64,000 bases of DNA from Fluviicola sp. (GTDB taxonomy: Bacteria > Bacteroidota > Bacteroidia > Flavobacteriales_D > Crocinitomicaceae), in assembly GCA_002734065.2 (NCBI GenBank), contig NVXU02000014.1, positions 29,277 through 93,276 of the forward strand, read 5' to 3'. Below are positions 60,201-64,000 of the stretch, piece after piece. Made by a program: the position numbers and the translations under genes. The notes under the pieces were generated by a model, which saw nothing but the letters and a program-made list of their open reading frames with translations, had not been told where the DNA came from and did no database searches. The first letter of the stretch is position 1. Each line of letters starts with the position of its first letter.

Positions 60201-63200
60201 AGGACGAGGACAATCAAGAACTCATCGCTCGTAATGCTATTCTCGCTGATTTAGCGGAGCAAAAACAAGATGAAATCAATGAGCGTGCGCAGACAATAAA
60301 TGCACTTGAAAATGTATCTTCCATTACGGATGATGCTGAAATCAGAAAGGAATTGGAGCAAAAGATTAAGCGCAATTTTACAGAAGAGAAAAGTAAGATA
60401 GAGGCAAGTGATGATTCTGACTATGAAAAAAATGCACAGTTATTGTTACTGAATCAAAGCTATTTAGAAGACATTGTTGAAGAGAAATTAAGTATTGAGA
60501 AAGCCGCGTCTAAGAACCAAGATGATGTAGAATTACAACAGCAGTTAGTTGTAATCACACAGTTAGAAAAAGAGCAAATGCAGGTCGTTGAAGAGCAAAA
60601 AAGACGAGCAATTGCCTCTATTTCAGTAGGTGAATTGGAAACGGCAATTCAATCTATAGACAGCAACTACGCAGATGACATTGCTGAAATTAAGCAAGAG
60701 AATTCTGCAACTGTAAATGACGATGTTGCCAATAGAGAGGTCGTTTTACAAGACAAAATTACTGATGCAATTGCAGCGAAAGAGAAGGAATTAAAACGTC
60801 GTTATTCTGTGACTGCAGAACTAGAAAAAGCGGTTTTTGAGAAAGCATTGGATGAAAGTAAGAGCAGAGAGACCGAAGCAAGAAACAATTCTTCAGTTGT
60901 TGCAGATTCTCCAATCAAAACGCAGGAAGATTTCATCAGTGAGTTTAGAAAAGACTTTATCAATGGGGAAGAAGAGCTTCTTTCTGCCAATTATTCTACA
61001 CGAAAAGAATTGGAGAAACAGGATGAAGTTCTTGTTAATTATGAGAAACAATTGGTGGAAGAGATTGAGGGGGTTGAGCAAGAGTTAAGTACTTCGACAA
61101 GCTCAGCAACCAACGTGATTGAGCAAGAAGCATTAAAGAATCAATTGAGTTGGTTAGAAGAGGAATTAGCAACGGTTCAAAGCAAGCGAAGACAGATTAG
61201 TGTGAGTTTTGGAGAATTGGAAACAGAGGTTCTTGCTGACAATTCAGAGAGTGCAACTTCAGATGCTAAGTTGAACGAAGGACAGAAAAAGAATGATGAG
61301 CTAGAAAAACAATTGGAAATTCTTACGAATGAATCCAATTCTGACCCCATTCTTTCTAAAACAAAAGAATTAAATGATGAGAAAACGGAAGTAATTTCGG
61401 AGTTAATCAAAGAAGCAGGCAAGGCAAAATCAGAAGAGGAAAAAGATTATTTACTAGGCAAGGCAAATGAAGAGCAAGATGCTATCAATGCGATTGTTGC
61501 AGAGACAATCGTCAATAATAAGAGAAAGAGCATTGAAGAATCTGAAAATGTAAGCTTATTGTCCCAAGAAGAATTGCAAAAAAGAAAGAGACGTTTTACG
61601 ATACAAATAGGGGAGTTAACTACGGAAATTTTATCTATTGATGACGAAATAGAAGATGCAAAACGCAAGGAAATTCCAAAATTAGAGACTCGAAAAAGCC
61701 AATTGATCGCTCAACGTTCCCTTTTGGAAACACAATTGCGAGGAATAGAGGAGCAGTTGTTGGAAAAAGAAGCAATCGTATCTGTTGTTACGAAAGAAGC
61801 AGTGAATACAACGATGACTTTCAATGAAGAGAGAAAGCAAGCTGGAACGGAAAATTATAAAAAATACTACACCTTGGGAACTGATGCTTTGGAAACCGAG
61901 CGAGAGATTCTTACTTTAGAAAGAGAATTAGCAGAAGAAAGAACGATTGTTAACCGATTGTTGAATGAAAATTCTTTCAAAAATGAAGAAAAAATAGCTT
62001 TGTCTGTTGAGAAAATTAAGTCATTGACATCAAAAATTGAAGAATTGGAAGTTGAATTGGCGCAAAAGAAGTATCTTGCAGATGAAGCGTTGCCAATTGA
62101 TAAGTCAGAAGCTATGAGAATGCAAAATTTAGTTTATAGAGGAATTAAGCCATTAAAAACGGTTGCGATTGCTGCACTGTTGCAAATGCCAGCTAACGGT
62201 TTCACGATGAATACAGAAACGAAGAGCACTTATTCTGAAGCCAATCCCATTCCAGTTGATGTTGAAAGTCCGAGCGGTTTGGTTTATCGAGTACAAATCG
62301 GTGCATTTGCGAGACCTATTCCTCAGAACTTGTACAAAGAATTTACACCTGTTTCTGGTGAGAAAATTGCTGGAACGAATATCACACGTTACATGGCCGG
62401 TTATTTTAACAACAGTTCTGCCGTGGTTGATGCACGACGTGATATCAGAGCATTGGGTTATTCTGATGCATTTATTGTGGCTTATTGCGATGGTAAACGA
62501 ATTGGTTTTGGTGATGCTAGAAGAAGAGAAGCAGCGGGAACTTGTGTGCCAAAAGGTACAAATGAGTTGATGGTAGAGGTGGCAACAAAAACTGCAGAGA
62601 AATTAGGACTTCCAACGACAAGAGAGGTTCAAGAAGTGCCGGAATTGACGTATAATCAATCACCAGGAGCAGTAAAAGCAGATCCGATTGAAATGATGCA
62701 AGGACTTTTCTTCACCGTACAGATTGGCGTGTTTAACCGACCTGTTAGCGATGCTGTTATTTATAATTTACCAGAATTATCTACCGTCCGATTACCAAAC
62801 GGACAGATTCGATACAATACGGGTCTTTTTAATTCAGTAAAAGAGGCACTTCCACGAAGAAAAGAAGCCTTGAAAAGAGGAATTGTTGGCGCTTTCGTTG
62901 TTGCTTATTATCAAGGGCTGAGAATTCCATTGGCTCAGGCAAAACACTTGTTGTCGGAGAATGGAACGTCTATTTTGCAGTCGAACATGACAATAGAGGA
63001 GCCAGTTGAAGAGATTTCAGATCCAATTGTGAAAACGGAAGTTGTGCGTACGGATTCTGTTTCGGTAGAGAATATTACGCCAATTGTTGAAGAGGAAATT
63101 TTGACCAATGATAGAATACAGATTGTTTCTAAAAAGCAGTTTGATGAATTCCCAAGAGACGTTCTGAACAGGTACAACGCTGAGGGAGCATTCTTCTATG

Positions 63201-63559
63201 ATGCAAAAGACAAGCGGGTGAAATCGATTATTTACAAAAACGAAGATGATCTGCCAAGATTGTGGAATTTTAAAGACGATATCGATACAGTTTACATACC
63301 GTTTTCGGACTTGCAAAGCTTTGAAACCCTTATTCTATCTATACGTATAGAGGGTGCTGTGATTCCTGGTGATTTGATGGATTGGTTATTAAGATTTTCT
63401 TACCCAAGAGAGTTTATAGAGAAGGAGAACAGTATAGAATTGCGAATTTATGAAGTAGAAGAGGAGAATATAGAGAAGATAAAGTCTCAAATTCGTACCT
63501 TTGCATTGGAAGCAGTTGTATTGGAAGAAACAAAATTAGAATTAGAGGAGAATGATTAG
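57272..63559 (+). CDS. Giant envelope protein: TPR, PD40, CRD, long coiled coil, two SPOR-like repeats
   Basis: The protein has 2095 residues. Signal peptide 1-23 (VATAFGQ). Residues 25-160 are TPR-like. Residues about 200-330 hold PD40 repeats (FFSSKGHNSMGGYDVFMSRF) matching the PorE-like protein at 1240. A CRD-like domain lies at about 355-430 (NKSGKYSFVFPKGGKYNYEV). Residues about 440-1620 are almost pure charged coiled coil, rich in E, K, N and S. Two repeats follow, LVYRVQIGAFARPIPQNLYK near 1671 and LFFTVQIGVFNRPVSDAVIY near 1811, in SPOR-domain style. The last 130 residues are acidic. The OmpA domain of PorE is absent. A bridge between an envelope complex and the cell wall is inferred. 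The end overlaps clpS by 8 bp. Confidence 0.82.
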   Translation: MKTTRHIIHVFFILLTVATAFGQTESEIKENANKLFEKEEYVLATPKYLHLLSLNPKDGDYNFRYGTCLLFNSYQKKDAIRYLSFSVKQTTVDPRAYYFYGKSLHLNYQFSDAIKYYKIYLAKRAKRDNRYRVEREIEMCENGKKLLTTFTDIIVSEKREIAKEKFYQLYRNMETVGGDILVSENFQSKMDKKMGHTPIIHYPTDAKAIYYSSYGDKGNSGKDIYVRRRLPNGKWGEAQLLPGLVNTMEDEDFPFMHSSGNFLFFSSKGHNSMGGYDVFMSRFDPNTNSFKKPENVDFAISSPDDDLFYVVDESFQNAYFASARQSENGKYHVYNVRVARVPIREVIVMGDFLSEINPENKSMTVIVTNHANGEAVGKIKSNKSGKYSFVFPKGGKYNYEVKVAGHEDIYKFVVELPFLDEFRPLKQKALHTNVDGQEIVKIINLFDERVEGAEALIAEVIRKKASLEVNVNDFDLNELDEQAKRNEVLADLGFKNMSMREVSNQLEELAISEQLNKEKVALIQSNIDAEILEKAKTIEVYDSQLQDIKKRIEEAESASEKYELLSDALRIESERIQLAKEINSLDILKNQSAAIVGNKEGIGEVQLLENQFNALNSANKEEEALALLAKNKEVLLRTKNESPDKLVNDLIEKSVQTSEKLNSLKKEELSYEKSIDELNAQIMLLTNSLPDAKKKEAQNIKESIASKKSELEVVKEMRDISRNTIDANNKELSILDNNIASMQKAMLNENTATTDRAEVEQRVKDVEEILRSDRIGDLQEEILAMEKNNPELASDYIVEINDTLEGIDTTDVQEFASKVASIENANDKKAGEIESNPDLSELEKNEQLLANNAITLYDIEQRVDEVNSELSKAPANKDLKNELSDLNEFKSEITEENNGLKETISELTANNGQTDVALSPEDVFKEVVVDYSEDKEKINNNSRLSEKEKLEQIQSLDKETIAEIEQEQKKVQKAIEKDEDNQELIARNAILADLAEQKQDEINERAQTINALENVSSITDDAEIRKELEQKIKRNFTEEKSKIEASDDSDYEKNAQLLLLNQSYLEDIVEEKLSIEKAASKNQDDVELQQQLVVITQLEKEQMQVVEEQKRRAIASISVGELETAIQSIDSNYADDIAEIKQENSATVNDDVANREVVLQDKITDAIAAKEKELKRRYSVTAELEKAVFEKALDESKSRETEARNNSSVVADSPIKTQEDFISEFRKDFINGEEELLSANYSTRKELEKQDEVLVNYEKQLVEEIEGVEQELSTSTSSATNVIEQEALKNQLSWLEEELATVQSKRRQISVSFGELETEVLADNSESATSDAKLNEGQKKNDELEKQLEILTNESNSDPILSKTKELNDEKTEVISELIKEAGKAKSEEEKDYLLGKANEEQDAINAIVAETIVNNKRKSIEESENVSLLSQEELQKRKRRFTIQIGELTTEILSIDDEIEDAKRKEIPKLETRKSQLIAQRSLLETQLRGIEEQLLEKEAIVSVVTKEAVNTTMTFNEERKQAGTENYKKYYTLGTDALETEREILTLERELAEERTIVNRLLNENSFKNEEKIALSVEKIKSLTSKIEELEVELAQKKYLADEALPIDKSEAMRMQNLVYRGIKPLKTVAIAALLQMPANGFTMNTETKSTYSEANPIPVDVESPSGLVYRVQIGAFARPIPQNLYKEFTPVSGEKIAGTNITRYMAGYFNNSSAVVDARRDIRALGYSDAFIVAYCDGKRIGFGDARRREAAGTCVPKGTNELMVEVATKTAEKLGLPTTREVQEVPELTYNQSPGAVKADPIEMMQGLFFTVQIGVFNRPVSDAVIYNLPELSTVRLPNGQIRYNTGLFNSVKEALPRRKEALKRGIVGAFVVAYYQGLRIPLAQAKHLLSENGTSILQSNMTIEEPVEEISDPIVKTEVVRTDSVSVENITPIVEEEILTNDRIQIVSKKQFDEFPRDVLNRYNAEGAFFYDAKDKRVKSIIYKNEDDLPRLWNFKDDIDTVYIPFSDLQSFETLILSIRIEGAVIPGDLMDWLLRFSYPREFIEKENSIELRIYEVEEENIEKIKSQIRTFALEAVVLEETKLELEEND
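61090..61106 (+). repeat. TACTTCGACAAGCTCAG repeat inside the coiled-coil gene
   Basis: The 17 bases are identical to the repeat in the lipoprotein gene (37497-37513) and encode STSTSS in the coiled-coil region, near residue 1273. Confidence 0.9.
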
Positions 63560-63833
63560 CGGACCACAAATAGAAACGACAGTAGAAGAATCAGTTGTAG
63601 AAGAACTGATTGAGAAAAAGGATTTGATCGTTTACAACGATGATTTCAACACTTTTGATCACGTAATTGACGCATTGATTAAAGTATGCAAGCACGACAA
63701 TATGCAAGCTGAACAATGCACATGGTTGGTTCATTATAAAGGTAAATGTCAAGTAAAGAGGGCAGAATATGAAAAACTAGAACCTATGTGCACAGCATTG
63801 TTGGACAGAGGTATCACAGCAGAAATAGAATAA
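63552..63833 (+). CDS. clpS: ATP-dependent Clp protease adaptor ClpS
   Basis: The protein has 93 residues. ClpS delivers N-degron substrates to ClpA/ClpP. The core motif is LIVYNDDFNTFDHVIDALIK near residue 25, where the family reads V-x-x-N-D-D. EQCTWLVHYKGKCQVKRAEY near residue 55 holds the substrate-pocket His. The start overlaps the giant gene by 8 bp, so the two are probably co-transcribed. That link has no evident functional basis. Confidence 0.95.
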   Translation: MISGPQIETTVEESVVEELIEKKDLIVYNDDFNTFDHVIDALIKVCKHDNMQAEQCTWLVHYKGKCQVKRAEYEKLEPMCTALLDRGITAEIE

Positions 63834-63868
63834 TTCATTTTTGAGTAGAATAATCTGTGTAAAAAGTC

Positions 63869-63898
63869 TTGCTGAAAACAAAAAACGACTTATATTTG
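63869..63898 (+). promoter_or_regulatory. Full promoter TTG-N19-TATATTTG for tRNA-Arg
   Basis: TTG at 63869-63871, 19 nt, TATATTTG at 63891-63898. The tRNA starts 27 bases later. Confidence 0.78.
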
Positions 63899-63925
63899 CA
63901 CTCGCAATTAAATAGATTGTGAAAA

Positions 63926-64000
63926 GGCCCCGTAGCTCAACTGAATAGAGCACTACATTACGGCTGTAGAGGTTTCAAGTTTGAATCTTGACGGGGTCAC
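63926..64000 (+). tRNA. tRNA-Arg (anticodon ACG), reaching the window edge
   Basis: The acceptor stem GGCCCCG (63926-63932) pairs with CGGGGTC (63992-63998) with one G-U pair. The D arm is GCTC/GAGC, the anticodon stem CTACA/TGTAG with loop TTACGGC (anticodon ACG, 63960-63962), and the T arm TCAAG/CTTGA. The discriminator is A at 63999, and C at 64000 may begin CCA. A34 would be converted to inosine by TadA to read CGU, CGC and CGA. Confidence 0.95.

Overview
The window looks like a chromosomal segment of a Bacteroidota bacterium, most likely a member of Flavobacteriales; I cannot go deeper without searches. The grounds are A+T-rich DNA, no Shine-Dalgarno-like sites before starts, many matches to the Bacteroidota promoter element TAnnTTTG, a secreted protein with a type IX secretion (T9SS) C-terminal sorting domain, a PorE-like envelope protein, bacillithiol synthesis (BshA), ATP-dependent PEP carboxykinase, and family signatures such as DUF5522, DUF1599 and a BT_3928-like DoxX protein.

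Layout. 0.1-3.3 kb: a TPR lipoprotein-like secreted protein and a PorE-type TPR/propeller/CRD/OmpA protein. 3.3-5.0 kb: one unrecognised helical protein set among hairpin repeats. 5.0-6.9 kb: site-2 protease homologue, Smr-domain protein, small membrane protein. 6.9-10.6 kb (minus): GT39, PHP-like and GT2 genes, a glycolipid/envelope glycosylation cluster. 10.9-14.6 kb: SpmAB-like transporter, a broken HigB toxin with intact HigA, a GATase, and TsaC. 14.9-18.7 kb (minus): two tandem rhomboid proteases, MutL and a small membrane protein in a tight operon. 18.9-23.7 kb (plus): GH3/beta-lactamase fusion, PAP2-like protein, BshA. 23.8-27.8 kb (minus): SirB1-like, patatin-like membrane lipase, thioesterase. 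28.2-30.7 kb: DnaA and an SPFH protein. 30.7-32.6 kb (minus): T9SS substrate and partner. 32.8-34.4 kb: YigZ and an M42-like peptidase. 34.7-37.6 kb (minus): PckA, ElbB, a lipoprotein. 37.7-43.9 kb: RimO, QueD, cystathionine beta-synthase, a metal-receptor protein, an unknown membrane protein and an acyltransferase. 44-46.7 kb: two unknown small proteins, D-cysteine desulfhydrase/ACC-deaminase-like enzyme, a second toxin-antitoxin pair. 46.7-51.7 kb: FolP, DUF1599, DoxX/thioredoxin-like, TpiA, PrmA. 51.8-64 kb: a 1534-residue secreted protein, PlsY, a 2095-residue PorE-like/coiled-coil/SPOR protein, ClpS and tRNA-Arg(ACG).

The genes are mostly housekeeping and envelope functions. The unusual content lies between genes. 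First, at least six genes have TAnnTTTG exactly four bases before ATG, predicting leaderless mRNAs. Second, several short repeat families sit in sense orientation directly after stop codons; one supplies the stop codon itself. Third, hairpin repeats keep their flanks while their stems change in a compensated way. Fourth, both toxin-antitoxin loci carry a nonsense lesion in the toxin and an intact antitoxin. No CRISPR array, rRNA, insertion sequence or prophage was seen.
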